In this document: positions 8,863 to 18,695 of the stretch, in pieces
Position numbering within the stretch: the stretch's first letter is position 1
Layout of the letters: every line of letters begins with the position of its first letter
NCBI RefSeq assembly: GCF_003023845.1
Contig: NZ_PYFT01000001.1
Coordinates: 5,890,001-5,954,000 of the forward strand
DNA: 64,000 nucleotides
Direction of reading: 5' to 3'
From: Adhaeribacter arboris
GTDB lineage: Bacteria; Bacteroidota; Bacteroidia; Cytophagales; Hymenobacteraceae
The notes under the pieces: generated by a model
Databases searched by the model: none
Seen by the model: only the letters and a program-made list of their open reading frames with translations
Told to the model about the DNA's origin: nothing
Program-made: the position numbers and the translations under genes

Positions 8863-9162
8863 TTAAATGTGTTCGATACTTAGAATGCAGCGGATGGGCA
8901 TTGAAGTACCTGACTTTAACGTAACAAAGTCCTGATCGTAAGCCCAAACCGTAGTTTCTACCCTTTTAACATCTCCGTCTTCAGTTTGAAACAATATGTT
9001 TACTTTTCCATGGTACCCGTTACCCAAAACGGCGGCCCATTTTAAATCGTGCAGACGTTTTACTTTCTCCAATTTATCCGTAATAACATCTTCGTGGGCA
9101 AATTTTAATTGAGGAATAACTTCTTTATCAATCAAACTTGCGTGCAGTTGGTTAGTGTCCAT
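8863..9162 (-). CDS. Hypothetical protein, 99 residues
   Basis: No signal peptide or membrane segment. The N-terminal third is charged and helical (HASLIDKEVIPQLKFAHEDV, KLEKVKRLHDLK); the rest alternates like a small beta-sheet (KVNILFQTEDGDVKRVETTV, FVTLKSGTSMPIRCILSIEH). I read it as a small cytoplasmic protein, possibly a Bacteroidota-restricted family. No function can be assigned. It ends before the dxs terminator, with which it is convergent. Confidence 0.65.
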   Translation of the reverse strand: MDTNQLHASLIDKEVIPQLKFAHEDVITDKLEKVKRLHDLKWAAVLGNGYHGKVNILFQTEDGDVKRVETTVWAYDQDFVTLKSGTSMPIRCILSIEHI

Positions 9163-9703
9163 AATCCAGATTAATGTATTTTTCTTTATATGAAGATATA
9201 CGCTTTCTGAAAAAAAATTAAAATATAATATTTAAATATTTTTACGCTTAAGCTGTAATGCATAACCAATCCACTTAATAAAAGTTATCTAGCGGGGTCT
9301 TAAATTAGTCAATAAGTTCAAACGAATTTCTTGAAAGCTATTTTGGTTTTATCGCAACTTGTTCAGAATAAATACATTACAATGCATTGAATTATTTAAA
9401 AACTGCAAAAATAGGAGCAAAGAAGTTGGAAAATTAGAAGGCAGATGGCAAAGAGAAAAATCTGTTTCAGAAATATCCAGTAAGAGTTGTTAGAAGATTA
9501 GTTTTATGTAAAGAGAAAAGAAAAGCCTGATTCTGAAGTCAGACTTTTTCGTTAAAGTTTTTTATTTGATACCCGAGATAACGATTTACCTTTGAAATTT
9601 AAATTTATTTATTTCCAGTATTTACTCCGGTTGTATTGCTGAAGTTGGTTCTTTGGGAGGGGGCAACCAGTTTCAGGTAGAACAGAAATTTATTTGTTTA
9701 ATG
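9163..9703. other. Gene-free AT-rich stretch with one hairpin
   Basis: No supportable gene on either strand. Around 9521-9549 there is an imperfect hairpin (AAAAGCCTGATTC / GAAGTCAGACTTTT, one mismatch) followed by T residues; it may terminate the minus-strand gene ending at 9704 or be bidirectional. The rest is AT-rich and featureless to me. Confidence 0.5.
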
Positions 9704-10018
9704 TTATAGAATAGTAAACCCTTTACTTTCTTCCAGTTCCTTAAAAGTAACGTAGTGGTTATCGTTATCGCCGTACATCCGGGTAACTACCCCTTTATCG
9801 GTTATTTGCGTTACGCGGCATTCGTAAGTTACTTCGAAGAGCGTAGGCCCGTTTACCTTTTCCACCCGGTACATAAATTTATCGCCGGGTTGTAAATGCC
9901 GGGGCAGGTACTTGCGGCTCTTATAAAAGCTATCGCCAAAAAAGAGCCAAAGGAACAATATAAGGCCGCCAAGGGTAGCCCATATTGCAATCCAAGCTTC
10001 GGTAGATAAATTAGCCAT
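9704..10018 (-). CDS. Small single-pass membrane protein, unknown function
   Basis: 104 residues. MANLSTEAW is followed by one strong membrane helix, IAIWATLGGLILFLWLFFGD, and a positive stretch KSRKYLPRHL, so the rest faces the cytoplasm by the positive-inside rule. The C-terminal part (GDKFMYRVEKVNGPTLFEVT, ECRVTQITDKGVVTRMYGDN) looks beta-rich. It lies 69 bp after the acyl-CoA reductase gene on the same strand and may be co-transcribed. Family not recognised. Confidence 0.7.
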   Translation of the reverse strand: MANLSTEAWIAIWATLGGLILFLWLFFGDSFYKSRKYLPRHLQPGDKFMYRVEKVNGPTLFEVTYECRVTQITDKGVVTRMYGDNDNHYVTFKELEESKGFTIL

Positions 10019-10087
10019 TACGGTAGAAGGTTAACTAAACTTTGCTGTGCATTCCTGTAAATAGTAATATACACTGAATATTTTGTT

Positions 10088-11119
10088 TTATAAAGTGGCG
10101 GGCAAAATATTTAAACCAGATAAAAAAGCCAACGTATCCACATTGTCAGCGTATTGAGCTGCCGTGGGGCATTGGGCCTGCCCGAAAGGAATACTGCCCT
10201 GGTACCAGCCGAAAGCCGAAACCACGCATTGAATTTTATCGCTCAGTGCTGCCAGTTTCTCTTTTAAATCTTCCTGGCTGGTATAGGTTTCCAGGTGAAC
10301 GACCGATATGGGAGAGACTAACTGCTTGTTTTCGGTGAGCAATAAAAAGCCGTTATCGTAATGCGGCGTTTGATTAACGAGCAAAATCGACTTATTGTAA
10401 TCGTAATTATTGGCGTATTTATGATGGTCCAGCACCCCTTTATAAGATTCTAAGGCTTGGAATAAAGCTTCCGGATTGTATCCTTCCGGTACCAACAGCT
10501 TCGAAACATTGCGGCAGCCCAAGCCATAATATTGAAAAATATCGTTACCTAATTGGGCAAGTTCTTCCGGGCTTTCAAACCCAGATAAAACCGCCAGGCT
10601 ACTCCGGTTCCGGCGAATAATATGTGGTTTTTTAGAAAAATAATACTCAAAATAGCGAGCAGTATTGTCGCTGCCCGTAGCAATAATAGCATCCACTTCT
10701 TTTAATAGGTCAACAAATACAACAAAATCCTTAAACTTTGGTTGTATAGCTACTAATTGCTGTACGAGCCATTTTGGTAAAAAAGTATCTTCGGAGCTTA
10801 ATTTCGCGTAGAGATAATTACCGCTTAACAAAACGGTTAGTAAATCGTGAAAACCCACCAGTGGAATATTGCCGGCCATAACAACGCCGACTTTCCGGGG
10901 TTGAAGGTTTTCTAAATTATAAGCGGCCAGCCAGGTGCGGAGTTGGGGTTCATTGAGCATAGCGGCAAGGCTGTTAAGTGCGTGCTTTACGTTAGGCTCA
11001 TCGAACCAGGCATTCTGGCGGCGGGCTTGCTGGGTTAATTCTTGCACTTGTTCCAGGGTCAGTGCATGTAACTGATGACCTAGTTGAACAAAGGCTTGCA
11101 AGCGAATTTCTAAGTTCAT
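10088..11119 (-). CDS. Acyl-CoA reductase (LuxC-like)
   Basis: 343 residues, matching the LuxC-type acyl-CoA reductase family as found in Bacteroidota. A likely nucleotide-binding segment is KVGVVMAGNIPLVGFHDLLT (about residue 76). The segment YYGLGCRNVSKLLVPEGY (about 198) carries the expected nucleophilic cysteine of this aldehyde-dehydrogenase-like fold, and IIATGSDNTARYFEYYF is also conserved in the family. Predicted reaction: NADPH-dependent reduction of an acyl-CoA to an aldehyde. It is divergent from a dicluster ferredoxin gene starting at 11244. Confidence 0.85.
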   Translation of the reverse strand: MNLEIRLQAFVQLGHQLHALTLEQVQELTQQARRQNAWFDEPNVKHALNSLAAMLNEPQLRTWLAAYNLENLQPRKVGVVMAGNIPLVGFHDLLTVLLSGNYLYAKLSSEDTFLPKWLVQQLVAIQPKFKDFVVFVDLLKEVDAIIATGSDNTARYFEYYFSKKPHIIRRNRSSLAVLSGFESPEELAQLGNDIFQYYGLGCRNVSKLLVPEGYNPEALFQALESYKGVLDHHKYANNYDYNKSILLVNQTPHYDNGFLLLTENKQLVSPISVVHLETYTSQEDLKEKLAALSDKIQCVVSAFGWYQGSIPFGQAQCPTAAQYADNVDTLAFLSGLNILPATL

Positions 11120-11243
11120 AAATAATTATTATTGATAAATTTCGAATTAAACCGGAAAATTTTTGAATGATAGAAGGTAATCTTCTAATTTTACCAGCGT
11201 TTACAATTACAAAATTATATAAAAATTAACAGGAGACACGATT

Positions 11244-11594
11244 ATGGCTATAATGATCACCGACGAATGTATTAATTGTGGTGCGTGCGAGCCAGAATGC
11301 CCCAACACCGCTATTTACGAAGGTGGTGTACAATGGACCTGGGGCGGCGGTACTTCTTTAACCGAAGTCGAGATTGACGGCGGCGAGGTAGTAGCCGGCG
11401 ATGCACCGCAACCAGCTATTTCTGATGAATATTACTACATAGTTTCCGATAAATGTACCGAGTGTACAGGCTTCCACGAAGAACCACAATGTGCGGCCGT
11501 ATGTCCCGTAGACTGCTGCGTAGACGATCCGGACTATCGCGAAAGTGAAGAAGATTTACTGGCTAAAAAAGAATGGCTGCACGCGGCTGGTTAA
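11244..11594 (+). CDS. 2[4Fe-4S] ferredoxin
   Basis: 116 residues. Two cluster motifs are visible: [12 protein letters not shown] (residues about 10-21) and [18 protein letters not shown] (about 73-90), eight cysteines in all, with extra residues between the second and third cysteine of cluster II as in Alvin-type ferredoxins. VDCCVDD follows. It is a soluble low-potential electron carrier. An AGGAG box at 11231-11235, 8 nt before the ATG, is an unusually good Shine-Dalgarno site for this window and suggests high expression. A terminator follows at 11614. Confidence 0.93.
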   Translation: MAIMITDECINCGACEPECPNTAIYEGGVQWTWGGGTSLTEVEIDGGEVVAGDAPQPAISDEYYYIVSDKCTECTGFHEEPQCAAVCPVDCCVDDPDYRESEEDLLAKKEWLHAAG

Positions 11595-11613
11595 TTTCAG
11601 CTACGTTCTAATT

Positions 11614-11644
11614 AAAAGAGCCTGTTTTTAATGCAGGCTCTTTT
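11614..11644 (+). terminator. Rho-independent terminator after the ferredoxin gene
   Basis: Stem AAAAGAGCCTG (11614-11624) pairs exactly with CAGGCTCTTTT (11634-11644), loop of 9 nt, with more T after it. Confidence 0.88.
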
Positions 11645-11693
11645 GTTTTTAGAAGAGTTTCTTGTAGTAGATAGAACTAAGTAAGCTTGTTAC

Positions 11694-11814
11694 GTGAAGG
11701 CTTTTCAAGCCTTTATTTTACAGGGCTGATGCGGTTGAGCCGTAACTCTGCTGCGGAATGTGGCTCAACGCCACACCGGGACCTTAGAAGGCCCTCCATA
11801 GCCAAACTGGTGTC
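11694..11814 (+). repeat. Dispersed structured repeat, copy A (internally deleted)
   Basis: Shares with the copies at 20264, 27388, 48662 and 49250 a 5' hairpin (here AAGGCTT / AAGCCTT at 11697-11713), the phrase GGGCTGATGCGGTTGAGCCG and the nearly invariant 3' end ACCTTAGAAGGCCCTCCATA then GCCAAACTGGTGTC (11781-11814). The central part with GGCCGGCGGGCC and the left stem arm is missing. With the surrounding bases it fills 11645-11922, where no gene is seen. Confidence 0.8.
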
Positions 11815-11922
11815 GTGAATTCTTAGCTACTCGGTTTTAATAAATCGAGTTATTTGAATCTGTTCTTATATCTTACTGATTCTAAAATGTAAGAGAAATT
11901 AGTGCTTTTACACCTTACTTAT

Positions 11923-11952
11923 CTAACAACGAACAACTAATAACGAACAACT
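11923..11952. repeat. AACAACGAACAAC-type tract after the SDR stop
   Basis: CTAACAACGAACAACTAATA then ACGAACAACTT. On the sense strand of the SDR gene it is a GTTGTTCGTT tract starting about 10 nt after the stop codon. A relative is at 20598-20631. Confidence 0.55.
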
Positions 11953-11961
11953 TCTTATAAA

Positions 11962-12738
11962 TTAAGCGCCTTGGCCCATAAACTGCGATAAGCCGCCGTC
12001 CATAAAATAGCTGGAACCGGTAACATAGTCGGAGTCGGAAGAGGCCAGGAAGACGGCTAACCTGCCTATTTCTTCCGGATTGCCGGGTCGTTTCATGGGT
12101 ATGTGCTGCGATTTTTCTTCTCTTACTTTCTTGTCGTCCATGGCTTCCTGGTTCATGGGCGTGAGAATCATGCCGGGTGCGATATTATTTACGTTTATGC
12201 CATCTTCGGCCAGTTCCAGTGCTAATGTGCGGGTAAGATTACGGACGGCCGCTTTAGAAGCACAGTAATCGGCGGTACCCGCCGATACAATTTCTTCGTG
12301 TACGGAACTTACATTTATGATTTTGCCCTTGCCGCCTTGCTTTTGGCGGTGCCGGATAAAAGTTCGGGAACAGAAAAATGTACCGTATAAATTGGTCCGG
12401 ATGGTGCGGTCAAATACGTCGGTAGGCATATCGGCTACTTTTACGCCGGAGCCGTTTACGGCGGCATTGTTCACCAGAATGTCAAGGGTGCTAAATTCCT
12501 TTAAAGCATCGGCAAACAATTGCTCTACCGATTGTTCGTCGCTTACATCTACCTGTAAAACCAAACCTTTGCGGTGCAGCTTGGTAACTTCAGCCAGCGT
12601 TTGTTCGGCTCCTTCTTTATCGGAGTGGTAGCAAATGACCACATCCGCGCCTTCTTTAGCGAATTCTATAGCGGTGGCTTGGCCAATACCCGAATCAGAC
12701 CCGGTTATTAAGGCTACTTTGCCGTTTAATTTCTCCAT
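11962..12738 (-). CDS. Short-chain dehydrogenase/reductase (glucose-1-dehydrogenase-like)
   Basis: 258 residues, classical SDR length. Cofactor loop TGSDSGIGQATAIEFA (about residue 12; a TGxxxGIG variant with Asp), DVSDEQSVEQLF for the adenine site, NNAA, then the catalytic Ser in INVSSVHEE and the Tyr-x3-Lys in DYCASKAA (about 158). SDYVTGSSYFMDGGLSQF near the C-terminus is typical of the glucose/ribitol dehydrogenase subgroup, including enzymes called glucose 1-dehydrogenase. The true substrate is unknown. The gene stands alone on the minus strand. Confidence 0.85.
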   Translation of the reverse strand: MEKLNGKVALITGSDSGIGQATAIEFAKEGADVVICYHSDKEGAEQTLAEVTKLHRKGLVLQVDVSDEQSVEQLFADALKEFSTLDILVNNAAVNGSGVKVADMPTDVFDRTIRTNLYGTFFCSRTFIRHRQKQGGKGKIINVSSVHEEIVSAGTADYCASKAAVRNLTRTLALELAEDGINVNNIAPGMILTPMNQEAMDDKKVREEKSQHIPMKRPGNPEEIGRLAVFLASSDSDYVTGSSYFMDGGLSQFMGQGA

Positions 12739-12857
12739 AAAGCTCCATTTTTTAATTTTCAGGAATAAGTTTTAGTACAAATTTCTTAATTCATACTTGT
12801 GGAGCTTTCTTATGGTTTTGTTTTAAGGCTGAATGAAAGGTTCATCTTTAAAATTAA

Positions 12858-13550
12858 TTACCAAATGTAATAACCTAGTTTAAACCCTAAGGCTACATGC
12901 AATGTGGTGTGCCAGCCTTCTTTCCCGTCTTTAGAATCGTCAAAATTTAAAAAACTTAAGAGTCCGCCGTTATCTGGCACATTATAACCTAATACCGTAT
13001 CATAATGGCGAATATGAATAAAGCGGGGGCCTAAACCAGCATACGTATCTAATACCAATCTTTGTTTATACCGCCATTCAATGCCGGCGTTTAAACTGGC
13101 TACGTAAATATTGCTCTTAATCCGGGAGAAGAAATAATCGTAATTTTGGTAGCCTCGCCGGAAAGAATCCCTTTGTTTATTATACCTTTCCGGAATAAAA
13201 AGCCCTTCTAAGCCCCAATATACGTGCGTGTTTATATTATCGGAAACCTCTGTAACGTAAGAATAATGTTTTACTTCAGCCCGGAATTTATGGTAACGAA
13301 AATCTTCCCGAACACTATCCGGGTACCATTTATCCTTATACAACTTATAAGTAGAAAGACCATACTCCGCGGAAACAGCCCATCTGGAACTAATATTTTT
13401 CTGTATTCCCAACTGCAAACTGGGGGTCCGGGATAAAGCAAAACTCGAAGCCGCCCAACGGATCTGCCAGGTTTTGGTGCTTTCGTTTTGAGCAAATACA
13501 CAAATACTACAAAAACAACTGAATAGGCAGCACACCAGCAAGCATCTCAT
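12858..13550 (-). CDS. Secreted, probably outer-membrane beta-barrel protein of unknown function
   Basis: 230 residues. MRCLLVCCLFSCFCSICVFA then QNES is a cysteine-rich signal peptide. The mature part shows alternating aromatic strands typical of small barrels (RWAVSAEYGLSTYKLYKDKW, FRYHKFRAEVKHYSYV, VASLNAGIEWRYKQRLVLDT, TTLHVALGFKLGYYIW), with an aromatic C-terminal residue as in many outer-membrane proteins. It resembles the DUF3575-like small barrels of Bacteroidota only in general form; I cannot assign a family or role. Confidence 0.7.
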   Translation of the reverse strand: MRCLLVCCLFSCFCSICVFAQNESTKTWQIRWAASSFALSRTPSLQLGIQKNISSRWAVSAEYGLSTYKLYKDKWYPDSVREDFRYHKFRAEVKHYSYVTEVSDNINTHVYWGLEGLFIPERYNKQRDSFRRGYQNYDYFFSRIKSNIYVASLNAGIEWRYKQRLVLDTYAGLGPRFIHIRHYDTVLGYNVPDNGGLLSFLNFDDSKDGKEGWHTTLHVALGFKLGYYIW

Positions 13551-13707
13551 CTTAGGGGTAAGTAAATTTAAAATAAACTATATAATTAACGCGCTATAAA
13601 GCAGAAAATCTAATTGAGAAGTTGTTAAGATGATTCTGTAATATCCAAAATGGTTGCAAAGATCAGTTCCTTTAAAGAAAAATTGATTTAACAATATGTC
13701 CGTAACA

Positions 13708-13769
13708 TCCAACTTTTAACTTTACAACCTTCCAACTTTACAACCTTCCAACCTGTAACTTGCAACTTT
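13708..13769. repeat. CAACCTTCCAAC tandem tract upstream of valS
   Basis: Repeats of CTTTACAACCTTCCAA, for example TCCAACTTTTAACTTTACAA, then CCTTCCAACTTTACAACCTT and CCAACCTGTAACTTGCAACT. Closely related to tracts at 4027 and 23699. It ends about 20 bp before the candidate valS -7 element. Confidence 0.65.
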
Positions 13770-13789
13770 CATCTCACCGCATAATTTCT

Positions 13790-13797
13790 TATTTTTG
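13790..13797 (+). promoter_or_regulatory. Candidate -7 element for valS
   Basis: TATTTTTG followed by CGG fits TAnnTTTG. The leader to the ATG at 13822 would be only about 18-20 nt. No convincing -33 element, as the upstream region is the CAACCTTCC tract. Confidence 0.4.
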
Positions 13798-13821
13798 CGG
13801 TCCAAAATCCGGAATGATATT

Positions 13822-16449
13822 ATGTCGATTGCCAAAACCTATAATCCGAAAGAAGTAGAAGATAAATGGTACCAAAACTGGCTAGAAAAGGGCTTTTTTA
13901 AATCAAAGCCAAATCCGCACAAACAGCCGTACTCCGTGGTAATTCCGCCGCCTAACGTTACGGGCGTGTTGCACATGGGGCACATGCTCAATAATACCAT
14001 TCAGGATATATTGGTGCGCCGCGCCCGGATGCAAGGAAAAGAAACCTGCTGGGTTCCCGGCACCGACCACGCGTCTATTGCTACCGAAGCCAAAGTAGTA
14101 GCCATGCTTAAAGCCCGCGGTATTAACAAAACGGACATTACCCGGGAAGAATTTTTAAAATACGCCTGGGAGTGGAAAGAAAAGTACGGCGGCATTATTC
14201 TGGAGCAGCTTAAAAAACTCGGCGCTTCCTGCGACTGGGACCGGACCCGTTTTACCATGGAGGAAGATTTATCCGCAGCGGTAATTCAGGTATTCGTGGA
14301 TTTATACCGGAAAGGTAATATCTACCGCGGGGTGCGCATGGTGAACTGGGACCCGCAAGGATTAACTGCTCTGTCGGATGAAGAAGTAATCCATAAGCAG
14401 GTACACTCCAAGCTTTATTACGTAAACTATCAGATGGAAGACGAGCCGGATAATTATCTTACCATTGCTACCACCCGGCCGGAAACAATTCTGGGCGATA
14501 CGGCTATCTGCGTAAATCCGAACGACCCGCGATACCAGCATTTAAAAGGAAAAAAAGCCTTGGTGCCGCTCATTAACCGGGCTATTCCGGTTATTTTCGA
14601 CGAGTACGTAGATAGGGAGTTTGGTACCGGCGCTCTAAAAGTAACTCCCGCGCACGATATAAACGACTACGAATTGGGTAACCGGCACAACTTGCCGAGC
14701 ATCGACATTTTAAACGATAACGGTACTTTAAACGAACGCGCCCAGATGTACATCGGCGAAGACCGGTTTGTGGTACGCAAGAAAATCGTAAAAGACCTGG
14801 ATGCTACCGGACAACTGGTAAAAATCGAAGAAATTACGAATAACGTAGGTTTTTCGGAGCGGACCGATGCCGTAATTGAGCCAAAGTTATCGATGCAGTG
14901 GTTCTGCAAAATGGAAAGATTAGCCGAACCGGCTTTAAAAGCCGTAATGGACGATGAAATTAAGCTGCATCCGCCTAAATTTAAAAATATGTACCGTTCC
15001 TGGCTAGAAAATATCCGGGATTGGTGTGTTTCGCGGCAGCTTTGGTGGGGTCAGCAAATTCCGGCCTATTATCTGCCGGATGGTTCGTTTGTAGTTGCCC
15101 TTAACGCCGAAGAAGCCTTAAAATTAGCTAAGCAGCAAACCGGCAACGAAAACTTAACTACGCAGGATTTGCGGCAAGACGAAGACGTACTGGATACCTG
15201 GTTCTCGGCGTGGCTCTGGCCTATTTCGGTGTTTGATGGTTTTAAAGACCCCGATAATCCGGATATTCAATATTATTACCCGACGAATGATTTAGTAACC
15301 GCCCCGGAAATTTTGTTTTTCTGGGTGGCCCGCATGATTATGGCTGGTTTTGAATACCGGCGGGAACTGCCTTTCCGGAACGTGTATTTAACCGGAATTG
15401 TACGCGATAGCATCGGCCGTAAAATGTCGAAATCGCTGGGTAACTCGCCGGACCCGCTGGGCTTGATTGAGCAATACGGTGCGGATGGCGTGCGGACGGG
15501 TATGCTGTTCAGTTCGCCGGCGGGTAATGATTTACCATTCGATGAAAAATTATGCGAACAGGGACGGAATTTCAGTAATAAAATCTGGAATGCCTTCCGG
15601 TTACTAAAAGGTTGGGAAGTAAATACTAGTTTGCAGTGCCCGAATAATTTAGCTATTAACTGGTTTGAAGCCAAGTTTAACGCCGCCTTGACCCAACTTG
15701 AAGAGCACTTCGATAAGTTCCGGATTTCCGATGCTTTGCTAACGATTTATAAACTGGTTTGGGACGATTTCTGTTCGCAGTACTTAGAAATGATTAAACC
15801 GGCTTACCAGCAACCCATCGACGGCGAAACCTACGAGCGTACCATTGGCTTTTTCGAAAATTTGATGAAGCTTTTGCATCCATTTATGCCGTTTATTACC
15901 GAAGAACTCTGGCACGAGCTCCGCGAACGACAAGCCCATGATTACCTAATTGTAGCCAACTGGCCGGAAGTAAAAGAAGTAGAAATGGGTATTATCGAGA
16001 GAATGGATAAAGCCATGGAAATTGTTGCCGGTATCCGGAATGTACGGAATGCTAAAAATATACCCAACACCAAGGCTCTGGAACTCTCCGTCAAAACAGC
16101 GGATGCAAGCTTAATAAATGAATTTCAACCCATTATTCAGAAGCTGGCTAATATTTCGGAAATCAGTTTTGTAGAGACAGCCTTAGATAATGCCATCAGT
16201 TTTGTACAAGGCGCCAGTGAATTTTTTATTCCGATGGAAGGCAACGTAGACGTAGCTCTGGAGCGCGAACGCTTGCAAAAGGAACTGGAATATACGAAAG
16301 GATTTTTGCTATCGGTAGATAAAAAACTGAGCAACGAACGTTTCGTGAACGGCGCACCCGAAGCCGTACTGGAAAAAGAACGCCAGAAAAAAGCCGATGC
16401 GGAAGCTAAGATTCAAGCCCTGGAACAAAGCTTAGCGGCCATAGTATAA
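13822..16449 (+). CDS. valS: Valyl-tRNA synthetase
   Basis: 875 residues from the ATG at 13822 ([20 protein letters not shown]); an in-frame TTG at 13795 is less likely because it overlaps the promoter candidate. Class I motifs are present: [13 protein letters not shown] (HIGH type) near residue 42 and [12 protein letters not shown] (KMSKS) near 535. The editing domain carries [13 protein letters not shown] and [14 protein letters not shown]. The C-terminal coiled coil ([40 protein letters not shown]) is the ValRS tRNA-binding arm. The enzyme charges tRNA-Val and hydrolyses mischarged Thr. Confidence 0.97.
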   Translation: MSIAKTYNPKEVEDKWYQNWLEKGFFKSKPNPHKQPYSVVIPPPNVTGVLHMGHMLNNTIQDILVRRARMQGKETCWVPGTDHASIATEAKVVAMLKARGINKTDITREEFLKYAWEWKEKYGGIILEQLKKLGASCDWDRTRFTMEEDLSAAVIQVFVDLYRKGNIYRGVRMVNWDPQGLTALSDEEVIHKQVHSKLYYVNYQMEDEPDNYLTIATTRPETILGDTAICVNPNDPRYQHLKGKKALVPLINRAIPVIFDEYVDREFGTGALKVTPAHDINDYELGNRHNLPSIDILNDNGTLNERAQMYIGEDRFVVRKKIVKDLDATGQLVKIEEITNNVGFSERTDAVIEPKLSMQWFCKMERLAEPALKAVMDDEIKLHPPKFKNMYRSWLENIRDWCVSRQLWWGQQIPAYYLPDGSFVVALNAEEALKLAKQQTGNENLTTQDLRQDEDVLDTWFSAWLWPISVFDGFKDPDNPDIQYYYPTNDLVTAPEILFFWVARMIMAGFEYRRELPFRNVYLTGIVRDSIGRKMSKSLGNSPDPLGLIEQYGADGVRTGMLFSSPAGNDLPFDEKLCEQGRNFSNKIWNAFRLLKGWEVNTSLQCPNNLAINWFEAKFNAALTQLEEHFDKFRISDALLTIYKLVWDDFCSQYLEMIKPAYQQPIDGETYERTIGFFENLMKLLHPFMPFITEELWHELRERQAHDYLIVANWPEVKEVEMGIIERMDKAMEIVAGIRNVRNAKNIPNTKALELSVKTADASLINEFQPIIQKLANISEISFVETALDNAISFVQGASEFFIPMEGNVDVALERERLQKELEYTKGFLLSVDKKLSNERFVNGAPEAVLEKERQKKADAEAKIQALEQSLAAIV

Positions 16450-16470
16450 ATATTAGACTTTTTATCGTGT

Positions 16471-16504
16471 AAAAGCCTTACTAGAATATTCTGGTAAGGC
16501 TTTT
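16471..16504 (+). terminator. Rho-independent terminator after valS
   Basis: AAAAGCCTTAC (16471-16481) pairs with GTAAGGCTTTT (16494-16504); the loop itself contains the palindrome AGAATATTCT. It lies 22 bp after the stop. Confidence 0.88.
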
Positions 16505-16585
16505 CTGCTTTTAATTAGGAACGTTCATCTGGTGAAATTATAATCTCTTAGCATTAGAAAAATTTCTAATAAACGGAAGATTAAC

Positions 16586-17089
16586 TTATAGCCTATAATA
16601 ATCCAGTACTTTCCAGTTGATACGTTTGTCCGGTTCGATGGAGAACCGCAGCAGCAGATAACCGCCATTGTGTCCATCTTCAAAGTAGGCCAGCACGTAG
16701 CGGTCGTTTAAAACTTTTACCTGCTGTATGGCCATCGTGCCGCCTAACGAACCTTTCGGTAATAACATATTCTGTTTGCTAATTAAATCCTCCCGTAAGT
16801 TAGTTTCCGGGCTGGTTAAGCCTTTTTCTTGTAAACGGGTTAAATCGTCAGTACTTAAAGCGCTTAAATTAGAACTAGCAATAGATTTTTCGCTGCTTCT
16901 TGAAGTGCTTGCGTTGTTGCTTTTCAGGGTATCTAATCTTTTTTGGTTATTGTAAATTAACCGGTCGCGGTCCAGAATGCGTTGGTTAGCTAAAGTTAAT
17001 TCGGTTTGCGTAAGGGCGTATTTGCGGTAGAAAAAAAGCGCTAAAAACAAACCGAAAGCAATGAGTAAAATAAAAATCAGGTTTTTCAT
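16586..17089 (-). CDS. Membrane-anchored hypothetical protein
   Basis: 167 residues. MKNLIFILLIAFGLFLALFF then YRK is a single N-terminal membrane anchor. A charged coiled-coil-like part follows (LTLANQRILDRDRLIYNNQK), then a Ser/Asn-rich linker (about 58-80) and a C-terminal globular part (about 105-167: GGTMAIQQVKVLNDRYVLAY, GHNGGYLLLRFSIEPDKRIN) that looks beta-rich. No family is recognised. It is convergent with valS and has its own strand context, with the kinase gene far upstream. Confidence 0.65.
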   Translation of the reverse strand: MKNLIFILLIAFGLFLALFFYRKYALTQTELTLANQRILDRDRLIYNNQKRLDTLKSNNASTSRSSEKSIASSNLSALSTDDLTRLQEKGLTSPETNLREDLISKQNMLLPKGSLGGTMAIQQVKVLNDRYVLAYFEDGHNGGYLLLRFSIEPDKRINWKVLDYYRL

Positions 17090-17393
17090 AAGAGAATATA
17101 CCTCGTTCTTGATACTGCAAAATTTCCGATGGCTTCATTAGAATAAGTTGCTAAGGTAAATCAACTTGTTAAATAAGGTCATTAAAATTTTAAATAAAAT
17201 TATTCTATTACTCTGTAAATAAACTTTTCTGTTCTTCAGAGCGAAACTATTTCGCTATCCAGCCCAAAAAGTTCTTCTTGAATGACAGAAAAAACGGAAT
17301 ACTGATAAAAGAGACCCGAAAACTTGCCGGGTTTTTAGAGTAACGGTGCTTATTGCTTTTAGACAGAAACCCGACGGGTTTGAGGAGCGCATT
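17090..17393. other. Gene-free stretch with two small hairpins downstream of the kinase gene
   Basis: No gene seen. ACCCG / CGGGT at 17314-17332 and AAACCC / GGGTTT at 17367-17381 can fold; read on the minus strand the first is followed by TCTCTTTT, so together they may end the transcript of the histidine kinase gene that stops at 17394. Confidence 0.5.
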
Positions 17394-18695
17394 TTATTTA
17401 AATTGAATATTGAAAACCGTACGATGGTCGGCGATGGTTTCTAAAGAAAATGGAAAGCCGTGGTTCATGAGAATGTCGCGGATAAGCATTAAACCTATGC
17501 CCTGACCATTCTTTTTGGTACTGAAAAAAGGAGAAAACAGTTGTTGGCGGACTTCGGGAGGGATGCCGGGGCCATTATCTTCAATAAGTAAGGTGGGTGG
17601 TTGCGCTAGGGTTTTAATGGTAAGCCTCCCGTCCTGTTCCATGGCTTCAAAAGCATTCTTGATGATATTAATTATAATTTGTTCTAGCTGCTGTTCATCG
17701 GCCTGGATGTAAATAGGTTCGGCGGCTAAGTCCCAAACCCAGGCAATGTTGCGGTTTTCGGCGGCCGTACGCAATAAATAATACGCGTGGTGCAGCAATG
17801 CGTGTAAGTCCAGCGTTTGCTTTTGCGGTAGGGGCAAGCGCACCAGGCCGGCGAATTTACCCATAAAATTAGCGAGCTGCGTATTACGTTCGATGCACAC
17901 CTGCAAGGCATTCTCGTAATCGGACTGCAGTTCGGTTTCCAGTTGCGGCGTGTAAAATTTAAAACTTTGCAATATAGAGTTAATGGCGCCAATAGAATTA
18001 TTTACTTCGTGCGACATCATCCGGATAATTTTCTCGTAGGCTACTTTCTCCTGCCGGACTAATTCTTCGGTAAGTTCCTCAATCAAAATAAAATAGTGCG
18101 GGAATCCCCGGTCTACGAAATGCGCTTTCTGGGCTTTAAACAGCCGGATACCGTTTACATTAAAAACTTTTGGTTCGCCTTGGGTTAAATCAGCTAAATC
18201 AGTTCCCCATTGGTTAGGTAAAACCCAGAGCGGTTTACCTTTAATATCAGCCAAGCTTACCTGTAGCCACTGCGAAGCACTAGGGTTTATATTTTCGATG
18301 TTTCCGTCAAAGTCTAGTAGAATAATGCCCGAAGGCGAGGCCAAAAGTAATTGCTCGAGTAAAAAATGCTTTTCGGCTTGTAAGGTGCGCTCCAGGCGCA
18401 GTTGGTCAATCATAGAATTATAAACTTCTACCAATTGATCTACTTCGCGCTGCCCAACCGGCAAAAATTTTACGGTAAAATCTTTGCTCCGGATGGATTC
18501 AATCCCCGCCGAAACCAAATCTAAGGGCCGAACAAAAGAACGGTAAATATTTACGGTTACAATAATGGAAACAATAATCAGCGCCTCCGTGCCCACAAAC
18601 CAGATTTTATCGGTGGTTAGTAACCGGGCCGCAATAAGCGCCATTACCGCGTGAATTAAAACCGCAAACAAAATAAACTTAGTCCGCAGCGTCAT
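17394..18695 (-). CDS. Sensor histidine kinase, NtrB/NtrY-like partner of the sigma-54 activator
   Basis: 433 residues. Two membrane helices (about 7-25 and 31-50) with almost no periplasmic loop, a HAMP-like linker (about 52-105), a PAS-like domain (about 112-205: LASPSGIILLDFDGNIENIN), then the phosphoacceptor in RMMSHEVNNSIGAI (His229). The ATPase domain has the N box IIINIIKNAFEAM, G1 IEDNGPGIP, F box LFSPFFSTK and G2 GQGIGLMLIRDIL. The tiny periplasmic loop suggests a membrane or cytoplasmic signal. It overlaps the preceding response-regulator gene by 17 bp, so the two are co-translated and surely partners. Confidence 0.9.
   Translation of the reverse strand: MTLRTKFILFAVLIHAVMALIAARLLTTDKIWFVGTEALIIVSIIVTVNIYRSFVRPLDLVSAGIESIRSKDFTVKFLPVGQREVDQLVEVYNSMIDQLRLERTLQAEKHFLLEQLLLASPSGIILLDFDGNIENINPSASQWLQVSLADIKGKPLWVLPNQWGTDLADLTQGEPKVFNVNGIRLFKAQKAHFVDRGFPHYFILIEELTEELVRQEKVAYEKIIRMMSHEVNNSIGAINSILQSFKFYTPQLETELQSDYENALQVCIERNTQLANFMGKFAGLVRLPLPQKQTLDLHALLHHAYYLLRTAAENRNIAWVWDLAAEPIYIQADEQQLEQIIINIIKNAFEAMEQDGRLTIKTLAQPPTLLIEDNGPGIPPEVRQQLFSPFFSTKKNGQGIGLMLIRDILMNHGFPFSLETIADHRTVFNIQFK

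Noticed and set aside
13708-13769. Possible CRISPR-like array (CAACCTTCCAAC units)
   Set aside because: Units are short and degenerate with no separate spacers, and no cas genes are in the window. It is a simple tandem tract.
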